From: Paralichthys olivaceus
Taxonomy: Eukaryota > Chordata > Actinopteri > Pleuronectiformes > Paralichthyidae
Reading direction: 5' to 3'
Assembly: GCF_024713975.1 (NCBI RefSeq)
Contig: NC_091112.1
Span: 10,214,001-10,278,000 of the forward strand
Length of the DNA stretch: 64,000 nucleotides
The notes below the pieces were generated by a model that was not told the DNA's origin, did no database searches, and worked only from the letters and a program-made list of their open reading frames with translations. The first letter of the stretch is position 1. Every line of letters starts with the position of its first letter. Made by a program: the position numbers and the translations under genes. Below, piece after piece: positions 21,643 through 36,807 of this stretch.

Positions 21643-24600
21643 ATGATTGAGCCGAAGAAAAGAGTGGCGGACATGGCGGTGGTTCCTGCGGCGGCGAAGC
21701 GGCCCCGGACGGAGCTGGTGGCGGCGGCTCAGTCTCAGCAACTCGTGGCGATGGTGAGCAAAGAAGTAGTGCAGCCTGGTGCGGGTCAAAAATACTGGTA
21801 GAAACTTGTTCGAGAAAACTCAACGATTATTGTTGGATATTATTAACTACACAACCGTCTATGACGTGAGATCACTGGACTGGAAAGATGCCTTCTACTC
21901 GTGGAACAAAGCTGTTTACTGAACAGAGAAGCAGGAAATCAACATAAACTCAAAAGCAGCAGATACAGTGATGATTCATTTTCTCATAATTGACCGATCA
22001 CTCATTTGTCACGTTCTACATCTGGTTCAGGAAGTTCTTCAGTATGTCGTCCTTATACACAATATGTACCCAGCTAATTGAATGGTAAATGATCTGTACT
22101 TATATAGCACTGTTATAGTCTTGATGACCACTCCAAACGCTTTACAGTACCATTCACAGATACATGTATACAGTTCAGCACGTTCTCTAATATACATCAC
22201 TCTTACACTGAGAGCTCAACCTACTCCTCCTCCTGAGCCCCTTGTGGCTGTTTTATGGCCAATAACAATATTTGAGCGCTAAAACAACCCTGCAAGGAAA
22301 TTTGATTCCTCTTAATTTAACTCATCAGTGCTCTCACCAGGACAAACTCTTTCGAAATTAGTATTATTTCCCTCAAACCTTAACCCCTGACGTCAGACTC
22401 ACAGCTCAGCTCAAATCCTTGTCCATGTGTCTCCTGCAGGGGCCCCCACGGAGCTCCAGCCTGCAGGCTCCCATCATGCTGATGTCTGGCCACGAGGGTG
22501 AGGTGTACTGCTGCAAGTTTCATCCCAACGGAGCCACGCTGGCTTCCTCTGGATTTGACAGGCTCATATGTAAGTTAATAATAATATATAAACTTCTGCA
22601 AACAGTTATGCAAAAAAACGTATAGTTCACACATACGCAAAGTCATTGTTACTGTGGATAAATAATCGTACATTGTGTTTCTTTGCTGCAGTGATGTGGA
22701 ATGTGTACGGAGATTGTGAGAATTATGCCACTATGAAGGGCCACAGCGGAGCAGTGATGGAGCTGCACTACAACACAGACGGAAGGTAGGAACCATCATC
22801 AATGATGTAAAACCTGATAGGTACACTCTGGAATAAACCTCAGTCAAAATAATTAGCTAAATCAAACAAATGTTGTGTATTTCAGCGTGCTCTTTTCAGC
22901 GAGCACAGACAAGACTGTAGGTGTGTGGGACAGTGAGACAGGTGAGAGGATGAAGCGTCTGAAGGGCCACACCTCCTTCGTCAACACCTGCTACCCAGCT
23001 CGCAGAGGGCCCCAGCTTGTCTGCACCGGCAGCGATGACGGGACAGTCAAGGTAGGTTTTCCATTAAGTGACCTGTTTTGATCAGATAATTGGGTGTGTT
23101 AGTGTTTGGAAATTTAACCCAAACACTCTCAATGGTCACAGTCTTGGATCTGAACTCTAGTTTTGATCCTGTGTTTAGGAAATTATTATGTGCTCATGGT
23201 CCCTTCATGGTCTCTCCTTGTATGTGTTTGTCTCTGTGGTATAGCTGTGGGACATTCGTAAGAAGGGGGCGATCCACACTTTCCAGAACACCTATCAGGT
23301 GTTGGCTGTCACCTTCAATGACACCAGTGACCAGATCCTGTCAGGAGGCATCGACAACGACATCAAGGTACCAGGTTTTTAAACATATACAGAGATCCTG
23401 GAGACAATACAGATTGTGTCTATTCAGTGTGTAAAACTGAGGACATGGTTAACCAGTTGTGGAATTTAATTACGTTGTATTTTCATTCGGTCTAGTGTCA
23501 GCTGATTTCAATGCATCACATCTTTGCTTCTCTTCTACTCCCTGTGCTTACAAATAGACTTTAACAGGTTTGACATTGACATTTCAATACAGTCAAAATT
23601 CACAAGAAAGCGTTTCTTATCAACACTCTTCTGTTTCTGTTGTCACACATTAGAAAAGGTCAAGTAGCGACTGAAGCGATAATATTTTATACTTGTTGTG
23701 GAAACTACAATATCAACTGCAATAATTTTGCAAAAGCTTGTTATAGATGAGTATAAAGATAAAATATATATATATATATGGTATACAATAGTGAGAAGAA
23801 AGAGTTTTGGCATTTGGTATCAGTTTAGCTGATAATAACCTGTAACAGATTCATACCCATCATCTGGAACCAGTCGGTACACACACACACATCACATAGA
23901 AATAACATGAAACACTGTGAAACCTATAAGTTAATAGAGATATGTATATAAAAACCTCATGATCCCCTAAGGTTACTAAACATGATATAATAACATGCCT
24001 ATATAATACTGCTATATCACATTCATATGATGATCAGTCTTTTTTTTTCTAGTGCAAAATACTTTTACTCTCTCAAAGAGCAAATGTTCAGTGGAAGTGA
24101 AGAGCAGTAACAGATATAGCTGGTTTAAGGTGCATGTATTGTAAATATTTGGCTTCGGGATGTCGTAGCTGACTGAGGAATCAAATTAGATTTTCTTATC
24201 CAAAGAGAACATTGATTTGAACAGAGGTACAGAAAGTATACTTTAGAAATATATGTTCTAAAATACAGCAAAACAACAGAGACAATCCATAACAGAATGA
24301 TTTTTGGAAGGAGCATTACATGGTTGCTGCTGCTGTGCTCTGTATGTTTTCCCAGCATATCAACCACAAAATATCAGTTACCACCACAAAAGTTTTTTTA
24401 TTTCAAATGTTACTGTCGTACTTTTCCATAAAGTTAGTGATGGTAGATTTTGTTGCAGATTGCGACGATGACCTCTGATATCTAACTCTGAAGGCGAGAG
24501 AAACAAAGGATCTTTTAAATCTTTCTGTTTTGATCTTCAGCCCCTGTGGCTCAGCTCGAATATCTACTGAAGAGGATGAGTGGGGTCATTCAGTACGCTG

Positions 24601-25718
24601 TGTATCTTATTGAAAATAAATAATGAAAAACCTGCGTACTTATATCTGTAGTCTATGAAACACACTGCATTTTTTAATTCTTTTCAAATTAGGTGGTTAA
24701 ATACTAAATTTATGTTATTGTCAGTGTGCTGTGTAACTGTCTCCCTCAGGTGCTGCTCAGCCCATAAAACAGTCACTGCCTCTGTTGTTTCACTCTTGCA
24801 TCTTTTATAATGACGTTCAAGCATCACATTGGGGTTTTTGTGCCTCGTCATGTTAAGTACTTCTGGTTACTAACGCTGCTGCAGGGTATTTAGTGTTGTA
24901 AAAAACCTCAGTGTCTATTTCTTTTCTCTCCCCGACTCCAACAACAGTTTTTTGTTTACTGAATTTTTTTTATCAGTGACATCTCAGCTCAAATCAACTC
25001 TTTGACACTATTATATATTCGCTTCAGTAAAAACGCTGACAGTAGCTGTGGTTTGTGTCGAGCAGGTGTGGGACCTGAGGCAGAACAAGCTGATCTACAA
25101 CATGCACGGTCATGGTGACTCGGTAACTGGACTCGCTCTGAGCTCCGAGGGATCGTACCTTCTCTCTAACTCCATGGACAACACAGGTGGGACATTAGAA
25201 ACTGCTTTTTCCTTTTTCTCAGGCGCCTTCATTTTGATTTTCCTTTGCTGGATGTTCATTGTGACTCTTTTCTGTTTCTCCGTGTAGTCCGGATTTGGGA
25301 TGTCCGACCGTTTGCGCCCAAGGAGAGATGTGTGAAGATTTTCCAGGGCAATGTTCACAACTTTGAGAAGGTAACACATAGCTAGTGTTTCCTCACGTTA
25401 CTACTTGAAATTAAATTGAATTGAAATTAACTTTGTTACAAACAGCTGCCGTCCTGCTTTACATCTGCTTGCAGTTTGCTGACATTGCCTTTCTCCTTCT
25501 CCTGCCTCTCCCATCTCTCTCTGCTGACCTTTCTAATAAAGAAAACCTCCCTATTGTCTCATTACGGTAATAGTAGCTTGCGTCTCAGATGGTTGTCACG
25601 TCGCTAATGAAATTTCAAACATCTGTTCCTGTCGTACAGAATTTGCTGAGGTGCTCCTGGTCTAATGATGGCAGTAAGATCGCTGCAGGTTCAGCTGACA
25701 GGTGAGAAGAACCCCCTC

Positions 25719-25752
<34 letters not shown>

Positions 25753-26801
25753 CTAGAGGCCATGTTATAATTAATTATCGGTTACAGTGAAATTCTTGTC
25801 ACAGTGAAGGCAGAGAGCCAAAGTCCTGACATCACCTCCATGTTTGCCCTCAGTTTCCACTGGCTTCTCGTCTGTCACTCATCTTTCATCAGTTCTTTTG
25901 AGAAAGTGAAACCAGTTCCAGGGCTTTAGGAAATAAATGGCGGTCTACTGCAGGAGTTACATTATCATTGTACTAACATTATAAACCACAACTATAATGT
26001 CCACCAAGGGTTTCTTCTAATGTCCTTTTATAATCTCTACCATCTCAAATGTCTACATTCTCCGTCTGGCTTTAATTTCAGCCACATCTTTTGTGTTTGT
26101 GGCCCGTGGACTTTAAACCCTCAGTGGTCTTTGGCCAGTTCAGTAAGTTTTCTGCAAAAATAGAAATAAGAGTGATCTCCTGTCATCACTCAGCACTTCA
26201 ATTTGTAAATAAGTTTCCTTTCCTATCACTCAACTCACTCAGTTAGGGGCACCCAATAACTCACCTGGTTGAGTGTACGCCACCGAGTCTACCAAGTGCT
26301 CCTGTCATGTCAGAAGATTCAGAAAGATAAAATAAACTCAATATTCATGGTTTTTCATGTGTTTCAGTTATTAACAAAGTTACTGACTTTGTGTCTGTTT
26401 ATAGATTTGTGTATATTTGGGACACCACATCACGCAGAATCCTGTACAAGCTGCCAGGCCACGCTGGCTCCGTCAATGAAGTGGCCTTCCACCCGGAGGA
26501 GTCTATAGGTGAGTGGAGAACCTGCGTCAGTCTCAGATGACGCACTGTAATACATGTTAGAAGAATGGAACAGAGATATCTTGAGGAACAGGTTCATGAA
26601 GAGAAGATCATTTTCATGGTCGCGTGCTTTTGTTTTTTTTTGCCAGAATGTGTTCATCAGCAGAGTCTGAAAATCTGTTGGATATAATTTCATGTTGGTT
26701 TGTAACTCACCTCAGGCTCATCTCTTTCTCTCTCTCTCTCTCTCCACACAGTGCTGTCTGGCTCCAGTGATAAACGGCTCTACATGGGTGAAATCCAGTA
26801 G
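21643..26801 (+). CDS. snrnp40: U5 snRNP 40 kDa protein, WD40 scaffold
   Basis: Spliceosomal component of the U5 snRNP. Ten coding exons: 21643-21753, 22440-22569, 22692-22785, 22886-23051, 23245-23367, 25066-25186, 25288-25370, 25640-25701, 26405-26508, 26752-26801; 1044 nt, 347 residues, all phases consistent. The N-terminus MIEPKKRVADM is a variable, Ala-rich lead. A seven-bladed beta-propeller follows, starting GHEGEVYCCKFHPNG, with WD signatures LILMWNVYGD, VGVWDSETGE, VKLWDIRKKG, IKVWDLRQNK, VRIWDVRPFA, VYIWDTTSRR and the terminal RLYMGEIQ. The C-terminus is identical to the human protein as I recall it; human is 357 residues. Intron 5 is 1.7 kb, the others short. A likely poly(A) signal is AATAAA at 27042-27047. 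Divergent partner of zcchc17. Confidence 0.96.
22078..22275 (+). repeat. Dispersed teleost repeat in snrnp40 intron 1 (second, older copy at 63690-63755)
   Basis: Reads AATGGTAAATGATCTGTACT, TATATAGCACTG, TAGTCTTGATGACCACTC and CGCTTTACAGTA, which I recognise as a common percomorph repeat (TATATAGCGCTTTTCTAGTC...CGCTTTACA). Non-coding. Confidence 0.65.
23368..25065. other. snrnp40 intron 5
   Basis: 1.7 kb. Contains a short (AT)n at 23766-23778 and a short CA run at 23880-23890; otherwise nothing recognised. Confidence 0.6.
25721..25748. repeat. CA microsatellite in snrnp40 intron 8
   Basis: (CA)n of about 28 bp starting 20 bp after the exon 8 donor. Confidence 0.9.
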
Positions 26802-27149
26802 CATGTTTGTGATCTGGATGAGTATGTGTGACAGTGTGTGTGTGACTATGTGTGTGTGCTTGCGTCCTCAGCGAGAGTCCAGCTGTGGAAGTACATGGGT
26901 GGTGATCGACAGTGGAGCCACTGTGATTTCATGTGCTTCAGTGTTCAGACAACCTCAGGATGTTTGTTCAAAGTTTATTATTCTCAGTCACAACAACCTT
27001 GACATTGAAAAGTTTTTTTTAATCCTGATATGTTTCTTTTTAATAAACTTTCAATATTCTGTAAAAAGTTTGTCAGATTCTTTCATCGTTGTGATGCTTT
27101 TGTCGGCTCACAGTTGTTACTTCGGCAATGGTGCTTTTTGTTTTCGCTT

Positions 27150-27440
27150 GTGTGTGTGTTTGTTTGTGAGCAGGACTACGCAAAAACTACCAACTGGATT
27201 TTCATGAAACTTGGTGGCAAGATGAGACGTGGGCCACATTTAACATTGTAAGATTGTTTGTCTTCTTGACTAATTTCCCAGGGATAAATTAAATGTTCTT
27301 GATAGAGAAAATCAGGCAGATTTTGGAGACTGATATCTATGAGTGTGTGCACTTGGGTGCAGCTTGATTGAATTTAAGGGCCGGGATTGGCCACTGAGTT
27401 ATGGATTCTACTGAATGCCATTCTGGTTTTAAGTAAAAAT
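27150..27440 (+). repeat. Dispersed teleost repeat, copy 2 (family of 5361-5602)
   Basis: Contains GCAGGACTACGCAAAAACTA, TTTTCATGAAACTTGGTGG, GGAGACTGATATCTATGAG, TGGGTGCAGCTTGATTGAA and ACTGAATGCCATTCTGG. Blocks appear in the same order as the first copy. It starts about 100 bp after the snrnp40 poly(A) signal. Confidence 0.65.
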
Positions 27441-27570
27441 TGGCAAATGGGGGAATGCTGTGATCTCGTCAAGCAAAGATAAAAGTTATTTTATAGCATT
27501 CATCCACTGCTATTGTCACATCTATTGGTACATTTGGCTCTAACTCCCTGTTATATGTTCATGTGGGAAT

Positions 27571-28000
27571 TTAAAGGTTCAGTGTGTAAGATTTAGGTGA
27601 AAGTGATCTAGTGGCAGAAATTGAATATAAAATAATCCTAGTGACATTTTCACTAGTGTCCATCCTCTTTCTGGTCACATATATGAGCATCTGAAAGAAA
27701 ACTAGGTGAAGAATTTTGGCATATTGTTTGTGTTTTATGGTTTTCTATCTGCCTTGCTCTACAAAGCACTCTTGTCGGACAGTAAACTAATGAACGTAAC
27801 TAGTAATGAAACACTTGAAACGACGAGGCCTTTGTTAACAATGACTTCTATCATTTCCTAGTGTGTCTACTGGCAAAACCTGGATCTCTTTGAAAAGCAC
27901 CAAACTTCATTGCTTTATGTGCAGGAAGAGTTGAGCTTCTCACCTCCTTTTACCTATACATAGTGTAAAATGAATGAAAGCACTATATGGAGTTATTGGC
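27571..28000 (+). repeat. DNA-transposon-like repeat with TTAAAGGTTCAGTGTGTAAG terminus
   Basis: The first 90 bases (TTAAAGGTTCAGTGTGTAAG, GATTTAGGTGAAAG, GGCAGAAATTGAATATAAAA, CCTAGTGACATTTTCACTAG) are a common percomorph repeat. Interior and right end are diverged; the right boundary is a guess. Related terminus at 8101. Confidence 0.6.
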
Positions 28001-28369
28001 ATGTGACTATGCACAGTGAACGAGCATGAAGCGCAAAAATTGGGCGACTAAACCTTTAGCAAGATTCCTCTGAGATGTGCATGGTAGCAGGTCAAATAAA
28101 TTCTACAACGTATTTGAAACAGGAGGCTAACATGTGTTTTGCAGATCTGCTCCAGAACAATGAGACAAATCAGAATAGATACTTATAGGCAGAGTGCACA
28201 AATGAAAGGGGAGTGTAATCACTTTACTGTATTTGAGAGACATGTATGGTGAAGATACGTTTGTTGCATTAACACTGAATTGTTTTTTTCCATTGGTTGT
28301 CATATGGCCTCAGGATCACTGGCTCTGCAGTCATCATCAGGCCTGTGGCCAGTGGTATTACTGTATCAT

Positions 28370-28580
28370 AATGTACCACAAAGTACCACACTCTATCATA
28401 CTGTATTACAATGTATCAACTTGTACTACACTGTATGATACTGTATCACAATGTACTTCACAGTATCACATGTACTACACTGTATAACACTGTACCACAT
28501 GTACCACAAGGTATCACACATAGACTGTATGTATCACACTCTACCACATGTACCACAGTACCACATGTACCACAGTGGTG
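28370..28580 (+). repeat. Degenerate TGTACCACA-type tandem repeat, about 10-bp period
   Basis: About 20 variants of (A/T)TGTA(C/T)CACA, such as TGTACCACAT, TGTATCACAA and TGTACTACAC, run in head-to-tail order over 200 bp. It ends about 1.05 kb before the nkain1 ATG. Confidence 0.8.
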
Positions 28581-28619
28581 GAGGTGAGTAGCAGAGGTTG
28601 ATTAAACATGGTTGTTAAT

Positions 28620-29633
28620 ATTGTGTGTTCCTCTGGATGTAACCGCGGGCTGTGGAGACGAGCAGCCCCGCGGGGCAGCGCAGCCTCCTCGGTCTGTGTC
28701 TCCGGAGGTGATGGTGTAAGGAGGCGGTAACAGACTTTATTATTTTCGGCTGAACCTCCTCCTCCTCCTCCTCCTCCTCGACTCATCCGTTTCTTTTGTG
28801 CTCCTTTCTGAGATTCTCCTCGAGGGGGTCGCGGTGACTGAGAGCCCCCACCCCCTGTCTCTCTCTCTCTCTCTCCCCCCCTCTCCCTCTGCCTCTCTCC
28901 CCCCGGCTCCTCCTGCTCCCGCCCCGGCACCGATTGTTGACAAAAGACGCTGCTAGACGGAGAGAAGGAGCCCAGCGCCCCGGTACCGGTGAGCACATCC
29001 ATCCGTTAACTTCACTTCTTTCCCCCGAACAGCTCCAGGGGGAGAGGATCCGGCGGTGGCGGCCGGGGGGAGACTCCTCATGCTCCCAGAAAACCGTGAG
29101 CCACAACGGGCTGCTTTGTGTCGGCGGTAGATCGCGTGTAGCCGGAGCGTTAGCGAGTAGCACTGCGGGGTCGCTCCCCTCCTCCCCACCGCCAGCCCCC
29201 TGTGATCCGGTATCATATGATATTCATTTCTGTCTGTGGCCCGGGGCCCGTTGTGACAGCTTTCCGTCTCTTTGTGCCTTTGTGTGTGTCCCCTCTCCGG
29301 AAGGTGTGGCCGAGGTGATTCGGTTGTCGGTGGTGGTCGGACCGCAGCGGGCCGGCGTGAAGTGCCCCCCCCCCCCCAAGACACATTCATCACCCCTCCT
29401 CCCCGGTCCTCCTGAAAAACACCAACGACTGGTATTTACCGACAAAACCAGCGGCCAGCATGGGTCACTCACTGTGAGGGAGGAGGAGGAGGAGCAGGAG
29501 GCAGCGGCCTTGGGCAGGTCTATCCAGCCGGGAATGGTGTGAGCTGAGACGGCCAGGCAGTCTGGATCTGACCGGGGACCCGTCATTCCCCCGGAGCCTC
29601 CGCGGCTCCAAGCCGCGTCCTGAGCCCTCCAAG
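28620..29633 (+). promoter_or_regulatory. nkain1: nkain1 CpG-rich promoter and 5' leader
   Basis: GC-rich from about 28640, with a (CTC)n run at 28755-28779, a CT run at 28857-28877 and dense CpG to the ATG at 29634. Short upstream ATGs occur near the start codon (ATG GTG TGA at 29533-29541; a five-codon frame at 29459-29476). Long overlapping open frames here on both strands are composition artefacts. The transcription start is not determined. Confidence 0.6.
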
Positions 29634-34097
<4,464 letters not shown>

Positions 34098-36590
34098 TCA
34101 TCGGTAGCGCCCCCCTCAGGCCAAAACCCTGACGGCGTCACTGTGGATGGGAAGTGGCAGTGGCCCTGATTACACTCACTCTGTGTGTCACAGTTAACCT
34201 GAGCAATGGACTTAACCCCACCCAGAGGGAGAGACGTCGTATGCATGTGTGCGTGTGTGCTTGTGTCTGAAATGGAGAACTACAGCCCTGATTAGAATGT
34301 ACAGAGCTCAGGGAAGAACCAGCACGCCAGGTGGTCTGATAAGATGAATGGAAAGCAGGAGGCGGAGGAGGGGGGGTACAGAAAACAAGAGCTGGGGACA
34401 CCTCTGTCAAATCACCGAGGACACGCATCACTAAACTGCCAGCTCTCAACACTCCCACAAGTGTGTGCGTGTGTGTGCGCGTGTGTGCGCGTTTGTGTGT
34501 GTGTGTGTCTGTGTGTGTGTGTGTGTCTGTGTAACTCCACAGGACTAGCAGATGCTTTGTGGTTGCACCCTGGACTCTTACCACTCAGTGCCGTTGTGAA
34601 TTTTTTTGGGGGGAGTTTTTGTGTGGGACTGTGTGTGTGACTGTGTGTGTGACTGTGTGTGTGGGTGGGGACGTAGGTGGGGTCACATAATAAAAAGAGG
34701 CACAGCTTGTACCTGTTGTCGTTTTAGAATGTGGTGATGTCAAATTAGAGCAGTCTTTATGAGTCCCGCTCCCAAAGCCATCTTCCCTCACTCACCTGCC
34801 GTTAAAAACCCCTGGTTGACATTTTAGACTTTTACGTTACAGGTCAGGGCCGTAGTGGTCATAAAGCAGAGCTGCTGGAGTGGAGGAGGTGAACTGCCTG
34901 AAGGATCATGCTGTTGTCACTTAAGGAATTTTATTATTGTGAAAAAACAACCAGTGAAAAGAACAAATTCAACAGCTTGTTATGTGTCTCTTCCACTAAA
35001 CCCATTTTCTCCTGAGGGTCTTAAACTCTAAAAATAGTCATGGAATATAATTTTCAAAAACAACCTAAATCATTTAGACTCTAGTTTTAAGCAAAGCCCT
35101 GTTTGAAGGATTCATTCACTGCTGGTTTTGGTATTTTTACTGGATTTGTTGCATTTCGCGTTCCGTTTCATCTCTGGCGAAAGTACAGATATAAAGTCAA
35201 ATGTCCAGTTCATGGAAATTTAGTTTTCAGGAGATTAAATTCAGCCCGCTGCACCTGTGAGGCTTTCGACCTAAAGCGTTGCAGATGGCTTTGGGATCAG
35301 GCATTAGTGTGTCTATGGGGGGAGGGGGATACTGTGCATGTAAATAACCAGCCAATGATTGTTTTGTTGGTTTAATTTAGAAAAAAAGGGGAGGTGGATG
35401 GGGGGGGGTACATTAGCAAGGGGTTGGGACTGGGGGAGAGGGGTGCACATCTCAAAGTTTTCCTTCATACCTGCTTCTCTCGTCCTCTCACTGCCCATCT
35501 GCAGCTTAGCCCTCCATCGTCTTATACACATACCACACACTATACGTTCTACCCCTGCAGCTCAGTCACTGGAGCAATAATGGCGACAAATAGTCAAGGA
35601 AAATATGTCACGATGACGCACGTCCACCTGCTTCCCCCGAGTAGTTTTTGTACCTGGGATGGGAGAGAGGACGGGGGGAGGAGAAGCAGGTATGAGGTGA
35701 AGACCTTATTGGGTGTAAGGTGAAGTTTGAAATAATAAAAAATACACTTTCTACATTAAAGCTGACTCCTGTTGTTATCTGTAGACACACATTTGTCTCC
35801 CTTACAGGGACTTTGTGTTTAATAAATTGAGTGCTTTCATTCCTTGTTTTGATCACATTAATATCCGGATTATGAGGAACTGATTTTTTTTCCCCCCAGA
35901 GCAGGTAAGTAGATTATAGAAATGATGCAGTGTGGTGATATTGTATAATGAGGATTTGATTCGTCAGCACTTAACATAAAACTAATGTATGAGCTTATAA
36001 ACATAATATACACACTCCAGGGTATCTACTGGATCATACAAGTATGATAAGTAGCCTGAGATGTGTCATGCTCATTATTTCCATATATATTATCACTATA
36101 ACCATAATCTACTGTATCCACATTGCGTCATCCACACCGCGGCTCAGGACGTCTCTCTATCGGTCTGCAGCTGCTGGGGTCCTCGCTGACACGTCTCCAA
36201 CGAGCCGCTGAAGGTGTCTCTGTTGTCCGGGGCCCTTGTCTGTTCACACCGTGCACTCGCATCCCGGAGGAGAGGGACCAGCAGCGTCACACCCGCTGAT
36301 CCTGTGGTGCAGCACGTTGCCATGGCTGCCAAGCACCACGTTACCGTAGAGACCCCGGTACATTGTGTTCAGTCCACACCGGGGGAAAAAAGTCCTCCAC
36401 TCTCCCCGTGTAATCAAAGAAAATGATCATATCTGACTGATTTCATATATGCTGACATTTTTATTTATATGGTGACTGTTTGTTTATGATGATTGTTTTT
36501 GCAGATCTGTTGAAAAAGAAATGGAAGATTTTTCCTCCATTGACAAATAAGTGATCGGGAAGTAAATAAAAGTGAATAAATAAATACAAA
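34098..36590. other. nkain1 3' UTR and intergenic region to pum1
   Basis: Holds the nkain1 3' UTR (end uncertain: AATAAA at 34689 or 35734), a GT/GC-rich simple repeat at 34466-34533, GTGTGACT repeats at 34629-34662, and a CpG-rich patch at 36130-36370 that includes GTTGCCATGG. No further coding exon is recognised. Confidence 0.5.
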
Positions 36591-36807
36591 CAGACCGACA
36601 CATAACAAAGGCTCTCGCCGACCCTCCCCTCCCTCCCCCCCCTCCCCTCCCGGTTGGCGCAATGAACCGCACGCTCTCTCTCATCTCTTCCCGTCATGCA
36701 GCGCTCTCGCCTGCTCCTCCGTCGAGCCGCCATGTTGTCGGAGTGAAAGCCTGGGGTGTCAGAGAGAAACTGGGGCCGAAATCCGCTACCATCCACCCTC
36801 TCCGCCG
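36591..36807 (+). promoter_or_regulatory. pum1: pum1 promoter and non-coding first exon
   Basis: CpG-rich start region; the leader contains GCCGCCATGTTG (36726-36737, a YY1-type motif) and a tiny upstream frame ATG TTG TCG GAG TGA (36732-36746). It ends at the clean donor CCG|GTGAGT after 36807. The first coding exon is 3.2 kb downstream. The true 5' end is not visible. CpG density stays high to about 37600. Confidence 0.65.

Noticed and set aside
25066-26801. A second WD40 gene suggested by the 1.7-kb gap before exon 6
   Set aside because: Phases and sequence run continuously from exon 5 to exon 6 (NDIK to VWDLRQNK); it is one gene with a long intron.
28934-29542. 202-codon plus-strand open frame, with several overlapping minus-strand frames
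   Set aside because: Lies in the GC-rich nkain1 promoter/leader; all frames are open because of base composition, with no domain content.
35103-35375. 90-codon plus-strand open frame with several Cys and aromatic residues
   Set aside because: No domain recognised, no splice-supported extension, and it runs into a poly-G tract.
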